Positions 47,858 through 58,857 of a stretch of 64,000 nucleotides of DNA are shown here, in pieces; position 1 is the first letter of the stretch; each line of letters starts with the position of its first letter. Position numbers and translations under genes: made by a program. The DNA is from an uncultured Collinsella sp. (lineage in GTDB: Bacteria; Actinomycetota; Coriobacteriia; Coriobacteriales; Coriobacteriaceae). The DNA lies in NCBI GenBank assembly GCA_958407465.1, contig CATYIV010000002.1, forward strand, positions 39,873-103,872, read 5' to 3'. Under the pieces are notes generated by a model. The model searched no databases, was not told the origin of the DNA, and saw only the letters and a list, made by a program, of their open reading frames with translations.

Positions 47858-49957
47858 ATGGCTAAGCCTAAGTACAAGCTTTCCGATACCCGTAACATCG
47901 GCATCATGGCCCACATCGATGCCGGTAAGACCACCACGACCGAGCGTATTCTTTACTACACCGGTAAGACCCACAAGATCGGTGAGGTCCATGAGGGCGC
48001 TGCCACCATGGACTGGATGGTTCAGGAGCAGGAGCGCGGCGTAACCATTACCTCCGCTGCTACCACGTGCTTCTGGAACAAGGACGGTAAGGACTACCGC
48101 ATCCAGATCATCGACACCCCGGGCCACGTTGACTTCACCGCCGAGGTCGAGCGCTGCCTGCGCGTCCTCGATGGCGCTGTCGCCGTCTTCGACGCCGTTG
48201 CCGGCGTTCAGCCCCAGTCTGAGACCGTTTGGCGTCAGGCTTCTACCTTCAACGTCCCCCGCATCGCCTTCATCAATAAGTATGACCGCGTGGGCGCTGA
48301 CTTCTTCAACGCTATCGAGACCATGAAGGATCGTCTCGACGCTAACGCCGTGGCCGCTCAGGTCCCGATGGGCGCCGAGGACAACTTCTGGGGCGTCATC
48401 GACCTGGTCACCATGACTGCATGGGACTTCAAGGCCGACGAGAAGGGTATGACCTACCCCGAGCCGATGGACGAGATTCCGGCTGAGTTTGCCGACATCG
48501 CTGCCACCAAGCGCGAGGAGCTCCTCGACGCTGCTGCCAGCTTTGACGACGAGCTCATGGAGAAGATCCTCATGGAGGAGGACTTCACCGTCGAGGAGCT
48601 CAAGGCTGCTCTGCGTAAGGGCGTTCTGGCCAACGAGCTCAACCTCGTCTTCGTGGGCTCCGCCTACAAGAACAAGGGCGTCCAGGAGCTGCTCGACGCT
48701 GTCGTCGACTACCTGCCCAGCCCGCTCGACGTTGAGGCCGTCACCGGTACCGATCCGGACACCGGCGAGGAGATCCAGCGTCATCCTTCCTTCGACGAGC
48801 CCTTCTCCGGCCTGGTCTTCAAGATCATGACCGACCCGTTCGTCGGTAAGCTCACCTATGTCCGCGTTTACTCCGGCCGTGCCGAGTCCGGCTCCTACGT
48901 GGTCAACGCTTCCAACGGTCAGCGCGAGCGCCTCGGCCGCATCCTCGAGATGAACGCCGCCGAGCGTATCGACCGTGACGACGCCGCCGCCGGCGACATC
49001 GTCGCTTGCGTCGGCTTCAAGAACTCCACCACCGGTGACACCCTGTGCGCCGAGGGCAAGGAGATCGTCCTCGAGAAGATCGAGTTCGCTAAGCCCGTTA
49101 TCGACGTTGCCATCGAGCCCAAGACCAAGGCCGAGCAGGACAAGATGTCCCTGGCTCTGACCAAGCTCGCCGAGGAGGACCCGACCTTCCAGGTGTCCAC
49201 CAACCACGAGACCGGCCAGACCATCATCGCCGGCATGGGCGAGCTGCACCTCGAGATCATCGTCGACCGTCTGCTCCGCGAGTTCAAGGTTGACGCTAAC
49301 GTTGGTAAGCCCCAGGTTGCCTACCGCGAGACCGCTGGTCACGACGTCGAGAAGGCTGAGGGCAAGTTCGTCCGTCAGTCCGGTGGTCGCGGTCAGTATG
49401 GCCACGCCGTCATCAAGCTCGAGAAGATGGAGGAGGGCTTCGGCTACGAGTTCGTCAACGCTATCGTCGGCGGCGTCGTGCCCAAGGAGTACATCCCGTC
49501 CATCGACAAGGGCATCCAGGAGGCCCTGAACACCGGTGTTATCGCCGGCTTCCCGGTCCTCGACGTTAAGGTCACCCTGTTCGACGGTTCTTACCACGAG
49601 GTCGACTCCTCCGAGGCCGCCTTCAAGATCGCCGGTTCCATGGCTATCAAGGACGCCCTCAAGAAGTCCGATCCGCAGCTGCTCGAGCCGATCATGGCTG
49701 TCGAGGTCGAGACCCCCGAGCAGTACATGGGCGACGTTATGGGCAACCTCTCCGGTCGCCGCGGCAAGATCGAGGGCATGGAGGATCGCAAGAACAGCAA
49801 GCTCATCCGTGCCAAGGTGCCGCTGGGCGAGATGTTCGGTTACGCTACCGACCTTCGCTCCCAGACCCAGGGCCGTGCATCCTACACGATGCAGTTCGAC
49901 TCTTATGAGCCCGCGCCCAAGTCCATCGTGGACGAGGTCATGAGCAAGAACGCCTAA
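47858..49957 (+). CDS. fusA: Elongation factor G
   Basis: 699 residues. GTPase motifs G1 [10 protein letters not shown]3 DTPGHVDF and G4 NKYDRVGAD (Lys-Tyr-Asp instead of the common NKMD), then domains II-V ([12 protein letters not shown] of domain IV). It drives translocation. It has standard length with no sign of a second copy here. It follows rpsG by 19 nt. Confidence 0.97.
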   Translation: MAKPKYKLSDTRNIGIMAHIDAGKTTTTERILYYTGKTHKIGEVHEGAATMDWMVQEQERGVTITSAATTCFWNKDGKDYRIQIIDTPGHVDFTAEVERCLRVLDGAVAVFDAVAGVQPQSETVWRQASTFNVPRIAFINKYDRVGADFFNAIETMKDRLDANAVAAQVPMGAEDNFWGVIDLVTMTAWDFKADEKGMTYPEPMDEIPAEFADIAATKREELLDAAASFDDELMEKILMEEDFTVEELKAALRKGVLANELNLVFVGSAYKNKGVQELLDAVVDYLPSPLDVEAVTGTDPDTGEEIQRHPSFDEPFSGLVFKIMTDPFVGKLTYVRVYSGRAESGSYVVNASNGQRERLGRILEMNAAERIDRDDAAAGDIVACVGFKNSTTGDTLCAEGKEIVLEKIEFAKPVIDVAIEPKTKAEQDKMSLALTKLAEEDPTFQVSTNHETGQTIIAGMGELHLEIIVDRLLREFKVDANVGKPQVAYRETAGHDVEKAEGKFVRQSGGRGQYGHAVIKLEKMEEGFGYEFVNAIVGGVVPKEYIPSIDKGIQEALNTGVIAGFPVLDVKVTLFDGSYHEVDSSEAAFKIAGSMAIKDALKKSDPQLLEPIMAVEVETPEQYMGDVMGNLSGRRGKIEGMEDRKNSKLIRAKVPLGEMFGYATDLRSQTQGRASYTMQFDSYEPAPKSIVDEVMSKNA

Positions 49958-50017
49958 GTTCGAGCTCCCTGTTACGTAATCCGCGAGAACATCTCTCGCA
50001 CTCTTTGGAGGTTTAAG

Positions 50018-50326
50018 TTGGCTACCCAGAAGATCCGCATTCGCCTCAAGGGCTATGATCACGAGGTCGTCGATCAGTCCGCGAAGCTCATCGTCGAGAC
50101 CGCTCAGAAGACCGGCGCTCGCGTTTCCGGTCCTGTCCCCCTGCCCACCGAGCGCAACCTGTACACGGTTATCCGCTCGCCGCACGTGAACAAGGACTCC
50201 CGTGAGCAGTTCGAGATGCGCACCCACAAGCGCCTCATCGACATCCTCGACCCCACCTCGGGCACCGTTGATTCGCTCATGCGTCTCGACCTCCCCGCTG
50301 GCGTCGACATCGACATCAAGCTCTAA
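50018..50326 (+). CDS. rpsJ: 30S ribosomal protein S10 (separated from the S10 operon)
   Basis: 102 residues, standard S10 ([28 protein letters not shown]). The start is TTG 50018, 8 nt after GGAGG. It is the last gene of the str operon and is closed by a strong terminator. The rplC-rplD-rplW genes that usually follow are absent here; birA on the other strand follows instead. S10 is also the NusE antitermination factor. Confidence 0.96.
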   Translation: MATQKIRIRLKGYDHEVVDQSAKLIVETAQKTGARVSGPVPLPTERNLYTVIRSPHVNKDSREQFEMRTHKRLIDILDPTSGTVDSLMRLDLPAGVDIDIKL

Positions 50327-50347
50327 GCGATATCGCTCATAGCTTAA

Positions 50348-50384
50348 AGGGCCCCGCTGCCGTAACGGCAGCGGGGCCCTTTTG
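50348..50384 (+). terminator. Intrinsic terminator after rpsJ
   Basis: AAGGGCCCCGCTGCCGT pairs with ACGGCAGCGGGGCCCTT (perfect palindrome), with TTTTG at the end. It could act in both directions, also ending birA. Confidence 0.92.
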
Positions 50385-50441
50385 TTTTGAATGATGGTTT
50401 GGACTGCGGGGTAATGCTGTCGAGTAGGTGGTTGCGGCGCC

Positions 50442-51218
50442 CTATTCGCTCAAGGGACGCAGCGATGCCTCCTCAAAATGGAAGGATCGAAAGCCGTCTT
50501 CCGTTTCGATGCACGCGCGACCAAAGCCATCGACCGTTTTAAAGATGCCACGCGCCAGCTCGTCCCCAGCGGGGGAGCGGGCGATAACGTGCTCCCCGAT
50601 CCAATTGAGGTGAGCGATATATTCGTCGTGGACGGGCGCGAGCGGACCGGCGTCTTCTTCCTTGGCGTTGAGGTGCTCTGCCCAAGCATCTACAGCGTCT
50701 ATAACTGCGTGATAGACCTCATCGAGGAGCTTGTCGACGGCGGGAACGCTCTCGTTGAGGTCCGAGAGGCCAATTGCCGCCAGGCCGCCATCGGGCACCT
50801 CTTGGGGCGTGTAGTTTACGTTGACGCCAATGCCGCAGACGGCGAAAGGTTTGCCTTCGTTATCGCGTGCGGCCTCGACCAGAATGCCGCCGAGCTTGCG
50901 TCCTCGCGCGACCAGGTCGTTGGGCCATTTAAGGCGAATCTCGTTTGCAAGACCCTGCTTTTCGAGTGCTTCGAGCACCGCTAGGCCGCTGACGGCGGCA
51001 AGACCAGAGTACTTTGCGGGATTAACGCATGGACGCAGGACAATCGAAAGCAATAGGTTGCCGGCGGTTGAATCCCACTTGTGGCCGCGCCGGCCGCGTC
51101 CTGCCGTTTGCGCGCGGGCGGCAAGTCCTGTGCCGTGCGGCGCACCCTGTTTTCCTGCCTCGAGCAGGTCATCGTTGGTCGATCCGGTTACGTCGACAAT
51201 CGTTAATTGGGCATCCAT
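50442..51218 (-). CDS. birA: Biotin-[acetyl-CoA-carboxylase] ligase (no DNA-binding domain)
   Basis: 258 residues. Substrate motifs: STNDDLLEAG at the N-terminus, biotin-binding GRGRRGHKWDS, KWPNDLV and KLGGILVEA. The C-terminal SH3-like domain contains IARSPAGDELARG. The N-terminal HTH found in bifunctional BirA is missing, so it cannot act as the E. coli-type repressor. It is divergent from the fab/acc operon that encodes its substrate AccB. ATG 51218 is 11 nt after GGAGG. Confidence 0.93.
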   Translation of the reverse strand: MDAQLTIVDVTGSTNDDLLEAGKQGAPHGTGLAARAQTAGRGRRGHKWDSTAGNLLLSIVLRPCVNPAKYSGLAAVSGLAVLEALEKQGLANEIRLKWPNDLVARGRKLGGILVEAARDNEGKPFAVCGIGVNVNYTPQEVPDGGLAAIGLSDLNESVPAVDKLLDEVYHAVIDAVDAWAEHLNAKEEDAGPLAPVHDEYIAHLNWIGEHVIARSPAGDELARGIFKTVDGFGRACIETEDGFRSFHFEEASLRPLSE

Positions 51219-51312
51219 AGCGGCTGCTACCTCCTTATTGAATAAGTGAATGACGCAATGGTGTCGAGAGATAGACACAATGTGAAGCCTTTGTCGCATT
51301 TAGACAATTTAA

Positions 51313-51376
51313 TGTTAACACGTCAACAAAGACTGAAATGCGTTATCCTCTCTTGGTCGATGTAAACACGTCAACA
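51313..51376. promoter_or_regulatory. Pair of matching dyads between birA and fabH
   Basis: TGTTAACACGTCAACA (51313-51328) and TGTAAACACGTCAACA (51361-51376) differ by one base and are each 16-bp dyads (TGTTRAC-N2-GTYAACA). They flank the likely fabH promoter and probably bind a dimeric fatty-acid-synthesis repressor. They do not match the FapR or E. coli BirA consensus as I remember them. Confidence 0.6.
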
Positions 51377-51394
51377 ACTCAAAGGAGGTTAGTG

Positions 51395-52354
51395 ATGGGT
51401 TTCACGATTCTTGGAACAGGTTCGGCACTTCCTGAGCGCAGTGTTTCCAATGACGAGCTGTCTGAGTTCCTCGATACCTCGGATGAGTGGATTTTTACTC
51501 GCACAGGTATCAAGAGCCGCCACGTTTGCACCACCGAGTCACTTGACGACCTTGCCGTAGCGGCGAGCGAGCGGGCACTCCAGGTGTCCGGAATCGACGC
51601 GAGCCAGCTGGATCTGATCGTCTGCTCGACGACGACGGGTGACCACCTTGTTCCCGCTGAGGCGTGTGCCGTTGCTGAGCGACTAGGCGCGACGTGCCCT
51701 GCCTTCGATGTCTCGGCGGCTTGTGCCGGCTTCGTATTTGCGCTCGATGTCGCCGAGGGCTATATCGCCCGCAGCCGTGCCGAGCGTGTGCTTGTTGTTG
51801 CTGCCGAGCAGATGACGCGCGCGCTCGACTGGACCGACCGTGCCACCTGCGTGCTTTTTGGCGATGGGGCAGGCGCCGCAGTGATTGAAGCTGGGGGAGA
51901 CAACCCCCTTGCCGTTGAGCTTTCGACGGCGCCCGACGTCGAGACGTTGCGCGTTCCCGGTCTGGTCGGTACCTCGCCGTTTAAGGCTTCCGCAGATAGC
52001 GCGAGCGTGCTGTCCATGAATGGCCGCCGCGTGTTCAAGTTCGGCGTCAACGCCATCTGCGACACGGTCCATAAGCTTGCGATCGATGCGGGCATTTTGG
52101 TCGAAGACATCGATCATTTTGTATTCCATCAGGCTAACGAACGAATCCTGAGCCAGGCGGTCAAGCGCCTGGGCGTGCCGGACGAGCGCGTGGTTCGCAC
52201 GTTGCGCGAGACCGGCAACATTTCGAGCGCATGCATTCCGCTTGCCCTCGACCGGCTGGCAAACGCCGGTGCACTTCACACAGGCGACACCATCGCCTTG
52301 GTTGGATTTGGCGCCGGTCTGGATATAGGTGGCTATCTGCTTCGTTGGAAGTAG
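51395..52354 (+). CDS. fabH: 3-oxoacyl-ACP synthase III
   Basis: 319 residues. The catalytic triad is visible: Cys in DVSAACAGF, His in HQANERIL and Asn in RETGNISSA. It condenses acetyl-CoA with malonyl-ACP to start fatty-acid synthesis. ATG 51395 follows AAAGGAGG. It is first gene of the fab/acc operon. Confidence 0.96.
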   Translation: MGFTILGTGSALPERSVSNDELSEFLDTSDEWIFTRTGIKSRHVCTTESLDDLAVAASERALQVSGIDASQLDLIVCSTTTGDHLVPAEACAVAERLGATCPAFDVSAACAGFVFALDVAEGYIARSRAERVLVVAAEQMTRALDWTDRATCVLFGDGAGAAVIEAGGDNPLAVELSTAPDVETLRVPGLVGTSPFKASADSASVLSMNGRRVFKFGVNAICDTVHKLAIDAGILVEDIDHFVFHQANERILSQAVKRLGVPDERVVRTLRETGNISSACIPLALDRLANAGALHTGDTIALVGFGAGLDIGGYLLRWK

Positions 52355-52405
52355 TCGCACATAGGAAATAAAAACGCCCTAGGGCACAACCAAAGGAGAA
52401 CTACC

Positions 52406-52642
52406 ATGGCAGATCAGAAGACCTTTGAGCGCGTTTGCGACGTTATCCGCGAGACCGCCGGTCTTGACGATGTCGAGATGAAGCCCGAGTCCACGCTCGA
52501 GGAGATTGGTCTCGACAGCCTGGGCACCGTCGAGATCCTCGTTGCCGTCGAGGACGAGTTTGGCATCCAGCTCGATACCGAGGAGAACCCCAAGACGGTC
52601 GGCGAGTTCGCCGATACGGTCGAGGCGGCATTGGAGAAGTAG
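52406..52642 (+). CDS. acpP: Acyl carrier protein
   Basis: 78 residues, acidic. The phosphopantetheine-attachment serine is in GLDSLGTVEI. It starts after AAAGGAG and is followed 2 nt later by fabK. Note the DSLG motif with Gly in place of the more common DSLD/DSLE. Confidence 0.95.
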   Translation: MADQKTFERVCDVIRETAGLDDVEMKPESTLEEIGLDSLGTVEILVAVEDEFGIQLDTEENPKTVGEFADTVEAALEK

Positions 52643-52644
52643 AG

Positions 52645-53589
52645 ATGCTCAAGACTCCTCTCTGCGATCTGCTCGGCATCGAAAAGCCCGTGTTCCAGGG
52701 CGGTATGGCCTGGATTGCCGATGCCTCGCTGGCGTCCGCAGTGTCCGAGGCGGGTGGCTTAGGCATCATCGCGGCCATGAATGCCGACGCCGACTGGCTT
52801 CGCGACCAGATTCACGAGCTGCGCGCCAGGACGGATAAGCCCTTTGGCGTCAACGTCATGCTCATGAGCCCGTTTGCCGACGAGGTCGCGCAGGTCGTGA
52901 TTGACGAGCAAGTGCCGGTCGTCGTAACGGGTGCCGGCAATCCCACCAAGTACATGAAGGCTTGGACCGACGCGGGCATCAAGGTCATCCCGGTCGTTGC
53001 CTCGGTGGCGCTGGCGCGTCTCGTGGCGCGTCGCGGGGCCACCGCCGTGGTTGCCGAAGGCACCGAATCGGGTGGACATATTGGCGAGACGTCGACGATG
53101 GCGCTCGTTCCGCAGGTTGTCGATGCGGTCGATATCCCCGTTGTGGCAGCCGGCGGTATCGCGGATGGCCGCGGGGTGGCGGCCGCCTTTATGCTTGGCG
53201 CCGCTGGCGTCCAAGTGGGCACGCGTTTTCTCGTTGCAAACGAATGCACTGTTTCTGAGCAGTACAAAGAGCTGGTGCTCAAGGCGGGAGACACCTCGAC
53301 GCGCGCGACTGGCCGTTCGACGGGACATCCGGTGCGTGCGCTTAAGAGTCCCTTCACCAATGCCTACGCCAAAAGTGAGGCGGCGGGCGCAAGTGCCGAG
53401 GAGCTTGGGACCATGGGCACGGGCGCGCTTCGCAAGGCCGCAAAGGATGGTAACTACGAAGAGGGTTCGTATCTGTGTGGACAGATTGCCGGCATGGTCA
53501 ACGAGCGCCAGAGCGCGCGCGAAATCGTCGACGATCTGGTCGATGGCGCCGAGCACGTCCTGAAGGGTGCGTGCGCATGGGTAGCGTAG
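52645..53589 (+). CDS. fabK: Enoyl-ACP reductase II (FMN-dependent)
   Basis: 314 residues, nitronate-monooxygenase-like TIM barrel. FabK features: FQGGMAWIAD and GGLGIIAAMNA at the N-terminus, VAEGTESGGHIGE, and VAAGGIADGRG for FMN phosphate binding. It performs the last reduction of each elongation cycle. FabK organisms are usually insensitive to triclosan. Its 3' end overlaps fabD by 13 nt. Confidence 0.94.
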   Translation: MLKTPLCDLLGIEKPVFQGGMAWIADASLASAVSEAGGLGIIAAMNADADWLRDQIHELRARTDKPFGVNVMLMSPFADEVAQVVIDEQVPVVVTGAGNPTKYMKAWTDAGIKVIPVVASVALARLVARRGATAVVAEGTESGGHIGETSTMALVPQVVDAVDIPVVAAGGIADGRGVAAAFMLGAAGVQVGTRFLVANECTVSEQYKELVLKAGDTSTRATGRSTGHPVRALKSPFTNAYAKSEAAGASAEELGTMGTGALRKAAKDGNYEEGSYLCGQIAGMVNERQSAREIVDDLVDGAEHVLKGACAWVA

Positions 53590-54503
53590 CGTTTTTGTTC
53601 GCCGGCCAGGGCGCCCAGCACCCCGCGATGGGCGTCGACCTCATCGAGGCATCGCCGGCGGCTGCCGAGGTATTCGCGATCGCCGATGAGGTGCGCCCGG
53701 GGACGAGCGAGCAGTGCCGGAGCGCCTCCAAGGAGGAGCTCTCGCAGACCGAGAACACGCAGCCTTGCGTGTTCGTGCACGACTTGGCTGTCGCCGTCGC
53801 CCTGCGCGAGCGCGGCGTGGTGCCTGCCGCCTGTGCGGGATTCTCGCTGGGCGAGGTCGCCGCGCTCACCTTTGCGGGGGCATTCGATACACGAGCGGGC
53901 TTTGAGCTCGTGTGCGAGCGCGCGGCGCTGATGGCCGCGGCTGCCGAGCGCTATCCGGGCGGCATGCGCGCCGTCATCAAGCTCGATGCGGTGCAAGTCG
54001 AGGGCCTGGCAAAACAGGCCGGCGAGGACTGCTGGCCGGTCAACTACAACAGTCCGCAGCAGACTGTTGTGGCCGGAGCGTCCGAGGCGCTGCAGGAGCT
54101 CGACGTCCTGGTAAAAGAGGCTGGTGGCCGGGCCATGAAGGTCGCGGTGTCGGGTGCATTTCATAGCCCCTATATGGCCGAGGCGACCTGTGGCCTTGCC
54201 GCATATATTGAGGCCGGTCACGCGCCGTCCCCGTTGCTCATTCCTGTTTTGGCAAATATGACAGCGGCGCCCTATCCGGCGGATCCCCAGACGGCATCGG
54301 ATGTCTTGGCCAATCAGGTGAGCCATGCCGTACGCTGGGTCGATACGCTGCATGCTCTGCAGGATCAAGGCATCGACACATTTATTGAGGTCGGCCCCGG
54401 CAAAACGCTGTCCGGCCTGGTCAAGCGTACGCTGAGCGACGTTCGTGTGTATTCGTGCGAGACGGCCGAGCAGGTCGCAGCTATTGCCGACGAGCTCGCA
54501 TAG
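53577..54503 (+). CDS. fabD: Malonyl-CoA:ACP transacylase
   Basis: 308 residues. FLFAGQGAQ at the N-terminus, the nucleophile serine in GFSLGEVAAL, and the His in SGAFHSPYM. It loads malonyl onto ACP. ATG 53577 overlaps the fabK end and has AAGGG upstream. Confidence 0.95.
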   Translation: MGSVAFLFAGQGAQHPAMGVDLIEASPAAAEVFAIADEVRPGTSEQCRSASKEELSQTENTQPCVFVHDLAVAVALRERGVVPAACAGFSLGEVAALTFAGAFDTRAGFELVCERAALMAAAAERYPGGMRAVIKLDAVQVEGLAKQAGEDCWPVNYNSPQQTVVAGASEALQELDVLVKEAGGRAMKVAVSGAFHSPYMAEATCGLAAYIEAGHAPSPLLIPVLANMTAAPYPADPQTASDVLANQVSHAVRWVDTLHALQDQGIDTFIEVGPGKTLSGLVKRTLSDVRVYSCETAEQVAAIADELA

Positions 54504-54533
54504 TCCACAGGGCTGTAACCCGAAAGGAATGAC

Positions 54534-55307
54534 ATGGGCAACTTGAACAATGGCGCGCTCGAGCGCAACGACTCACGTCGCGTGGCACTGGTCACGGGCG
54601 GCTCGCGGGGTATCGGCCGCGCCTGCGCTATCGGTCTGGCGGAGGATGGCTACGATATCGCCGTCGTCTATGCCGGTAGCGCAGATGCGGCGTGCGAGAC
54701 GTGCGAAGCCTGTGAGGCGGCTGACGCCACGGCGCGCGCATATCAATGTGACGTGGCCGACCCCGCCGCCGTCAACACTTGCGTGGAGACGGTCCTCAAC
54801 GACTTTGGCTCCATTTGGGCGCTCGTCAACAACGCCGGCATCACGCGCGACGGCCTGCTCATGCGTATGGGTGACGATGCCTTCGACCGCGTGCTCGATG
54901 TCAATCTCAAGGGCACGTTCAATACGACGCGCGCGCTCACCAAGACCTTTATGCGCCAGCGCGGCGGTTGCGTCATCAACATGAGCTCGGTTGTGGGCCT
55001 GATGGGCAATGCCGGGCAGGCCAACTATGCAGCCTCCAAGGCGGGCGTCATCGGTCTGACCAAGGCGGTAGCGCGCGAGCTTGCGTCCCGCGGCGTACGA
55101 GTGAACGCGGTCGCCCCCGGGTTTGTCGAGACCGATATGACGGCAAAGCTTTCGGAGAAGGTTCGCGCGGCAACCGAGGAGCAGATTCCCCTAAAGCGCA
55201 TGGCGCGCCCCGAGGAAGTGGCCGGCGTGGTGCGCTTTTTGGCGAGTGATGCGGCTGCCTACATTACGGGCGAGGTCGTGCGCGTCGACGGCGGAATGGC
55301 GATGTAG
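54534..55307 (+). CDS. fabG: 3-oxoacyl-ACP reductase
   Basis: 257 residues, classical SDR. Cofactor motif TGGSRGIGRA, NNAG, catalytic Ser in NMSSVVGL, Tyr and Lys in YAASKAG. NADPH-dependent reduction in the elongation cycle. A 15-residue polar N-terminal extension precedes the Rossmann fold. Start after AAAGGA. Confidence 0.95.
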   Translation: MGNLNNGALERNDSRRVALVTGGSRGIGRACAIGLAEDGYDIAVVYAGSADAACETCEACEAADATARAYQCDVADPAAVNTCVETVLNDFGSIWALVNNAGITRDGLLMRMGDDAFDRVLDVNLKGTFNTTRALTKTFMRQRGGCVINMSSVVGLMGNAGQANYAASKAGVIGLTKAVARELASRGVRVNAVAPGFVETDMTAKLSEKVRAATEEQIPLKRMARPEEVAGVVRFLASDAAAYITGEVVRVDGGMAM

Positions 55308-55346
55308 AAACTAGGGCCGAACAACGGCTTGAATGAGGAGACCATG

Positions 55347-56594
55347 ATGGAACAGAGAGTTGCAATCACCGGTATCGGTGCCGTATCGCCGCTCGGTAAC
55401 ACGGCGCTTGCTACCTGGGCGGCCATGTGCGCCGGCACGTGCGGCATCGGCCCGATCACGCACTTCGATACCGATGCGTTTGCCGTTAAGGTGGCGGCCG
55501 AGGTCAAGGGTTTTGACGGCAACGAGTACTTTGGTAAGCGTGACGCCAAGCACCTGGACCCCTGCGTTCAGTTTGCCCTGGCAGCGTCGGACGAGGCCAT
55601 GCACGATGCGGGCTTTGATGTCGAGGGCGCCATCGATCGCGAGCGCCTGGGCGTCTACGTGGGTTCGGGCGTGGGCGGCATGCAGACACTCGTCGACAAC
55701 GTCCACACGATTGCCGACCGTGGGCCCCGCCGCGCATCGCCCTATATGATCGCGATGATGATCCCCAATATGGCTTCGGGCAATATCGCAATCCGCCATA
55801 AGGCAAAGGGCCCGACCTTGCCCGTGGTGACCGCCTGCGCGACCTCGGCCCATGCCGTGGGCGAGGCGTTCCGCGCCATCAAGCATGGCTATGCCGATGC
55901 GATTCTCGCCGGCGGTGCCGAGGCCGCAATCATCCCCGATGCCGTTGCGGGCTTTACATCCTGTCGTGCTCTCACCACTAATCCTGACCCGTCGACGGCT
56001 TGCCGCCCGTTCGATGCAGACCGCGATGGCTTTGTGATGGGCGAGGGCGCCTGCGTGCTCGTGCTCGAGAGCATGGAACATGCGCAGGCGCGCGGTGCGC
56101 ACATTTATGCCGAGGTCGTGGGCTACGGCAACACCGATGATGCCTATCACATCACGAGCCCTGATCCCGAGGCTGCCGGCATTGCCCGCGCGATATCGCT
56201 GGCGGTGACCGAGGGCGACGTCAGGCCTTCCGAGGGCCTCTACATCAATGCCCACGGCACATCGACCAAGCTCAACGATTCGTCCGAGACGGCGGGCATT
56301 AAGCGTGCGCTCGGCGAGGACGCGGCGCGCGCCGCGCACGTCTCGTCGACTAAGTCGATGACCGGCCACATGATCGGTGCCACGGGCGCCATCGAGGTCA
56401 TGGCCTGCGCCATGGCGCTCGAGCAGGGCGTGGTGCCGCCGACCATTAACTACCACACGCCCGATCCCGCCTGCGATCTTGACTACACGCCCAATCGCGC
56501 GGTTCGCGCTGACCTTACCTGGGCGCTTTCGACCAACCTGGGCTTTGGCGGACACAACGCCGCCATCGCGCTGCGTAGATATACGAGGAGCTAG
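55347..56594 (+). CDS. fabF: 3-oxoacyl-ACP synthase II
   Basis: 415 residues, KAS II. Catalytic Cys in TACATSAHA, His in INAHGTST and His in KSMTGHMIGA; C-terminal NLGFGGHNAA. It elongates acyl-ACP with malonyl-ACP. ATG 55347 is 6 nt after GAGGAG; ATG 55344 is only 3 nt away. Confidence 0.95.
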   Translation: MEQRVAITGIGAVSPLGNTALATWAAMCAGTCGIGPITHFDTDAFAVKVAAEVKGFDGNEYFGKRDAKHLDPCVQFALAASDEAMHDAGFDVEGAIDRERLGVYVGSGVGGMQTLVDNVHTIADRGPRRASPYMIAMMIPNMASGNIAIRHKAKGPTLPVVTACATSAHAVGEAFRAIKHGYADAILAGGAEAAIIPDAVAGFTSCRALTTNPDPSTACRPFDADRDGFVMGEGACVLVLESMEHAQARGAHIYAEVVGYGNTDDAYHITSPDPEAAGIARAISLAVTEGDVRPSEGLYINAHGTSTKLNDSSETAGIKRALGEDAARAAHVSSTKSMTGHMIGATGAIEVMACAMALEQGVVPPTINYHTPDPACDLDYTPNRAVRADLTWALSTNLGFGGHNAAIALRRYTRS

Positions 56595-56597
56595 AGC

Positions 56598-57071
56598 ATG
56601 GATTCCAAAAGACTTGCCGAGATAGCCGATGTTATGGAGGACCGCGGCCTCACGCGCGTACGCGTTGAGGAGCCCGATGGCACCGCGGTCGAACTCGAGC
56701 GCGCGAGCGCCGCACAGCCGGTTGCCGTGCCCATGCCCATGCCGAGCGCTATGGCCGCTCCAGTTGCAGCTCCCACAGTCGCGCCTGCCGCACCGGAGCC
56801 CGCCGCGCAGACACCTGCCGCCGCACCGGAGCCCAAGGGCACCGAGGTGACCGCTCCCATGGTCGGCGTTTTCTATGCTGCCCCGGCGCCGGGCGACGAA
56901 CCGTTTGTGCACGTGGGCTCTAAGGTCAAGGCCGGCGAGACGCTCTGCATCATCGAGGCCATGAAGGTTCTCAACGAGGTAACGGCAGAGGCAGACGGCG
57001 AGGTGCTCGAGATCTGCGTGGCCGACGGCGACCTCGTGGAGTTTGGCAGCTGCCTCATGAGGATCGGATAG
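56598..57071 (+). CDS. accB: Biotin carboxyl carrier protein of acetyl-CoA carboxylase
   Basis: 157 residues. An N-terminal helical domain, a Pro/Ala-rich flexible linker (about 40-75) and the biotinyl domain with the modified lysine in EAMKVLNEV. It is biotinylated by BirA (divergent gene). It starts 3 nt after fabF. Confidence 0.95.
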   Translation: MDSKRLAEIADVMEDRGLTRVRVEEPDGTAVELERASAAQPVAVPMPMPSAMAAPVAAPTVAPAAPEPAAQTPAAAPEPKGTEVTAPMVGVFYAAPAPGDEPFVHVGSKVKAGETLCIIEAMKVLNEVTAEADGEVLEICVADGDLVEFGSCLMRIG

Positions 57072-57080
57072 GTGATATCC

Positions 57081-57503
57081 ATGAACAAAGAAGAGCTTAA
57101 GGAACTGTTGCCGCATCGCGAACCGATGCTTTTGCTCGACGAGGCCGAGCTGGTGGGCGACGAGGCCCACGGCAAGATCACGATTACGGGCGACGAGTAC
57201 TTTTTGCAGGGGCATTTTCCGGGAAACCCGGTGGTCCCCGGCGTGATTCAGTGCGAGATGCTCGCCCAAAACTGTTGCGTGCTGCTGATGGGCGATGAGG
57301 AAGCGCGCGGCGCGACGCCGTTCTACACGAGTCTGGACAAGGTGCGCTTTAAGCGTCCGGTGCGCCCGGGCGACACGGTTGATCTGGTGTGCACCATCAC
57401 GCGTGCGCGCGGGCCGTTCCGCTTTGCGACGGGTACTGCGAGCGTCAACGGTGAGGTTTGCTGCCGCGCCGATATGTCTTTTGCACTCATGCACGAAAGT
57501 TAA
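57081..57503 (+). CDS. fabZ: 3-hydroxyacyl-ACP dehydratase
   Basis: 140 residues, hot-dog fold. LPHREPMLLLDEAE, catalytic His in LQGHFPGNPVVPGV with Glu in QCEMLAQ. ATG 57081 is preferred over GTG 57072, because AGGTG lies 6 nt before it. It sits between accB and accC, as in Firmicutes fab clusters. Confidence 0.94.
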   Translation: MNKEELKELLPHREPMLLLDEAELVGDEAHGKITITGDEYFLQGHFPGNPVVPGVIQCEMLAQNCCVLLMGDEEARGATPFYTSLDKVRFKRPVRPGDTVDLVCTITRARGPFRFATGTASVNGEVCCRADMSFALMHES

Positions 57504-57513
57504 GGAAGGCTTC

Positions 57514-58843
<1,330 letters not shown>

Positions 58844-58857
<14 letters not shown>

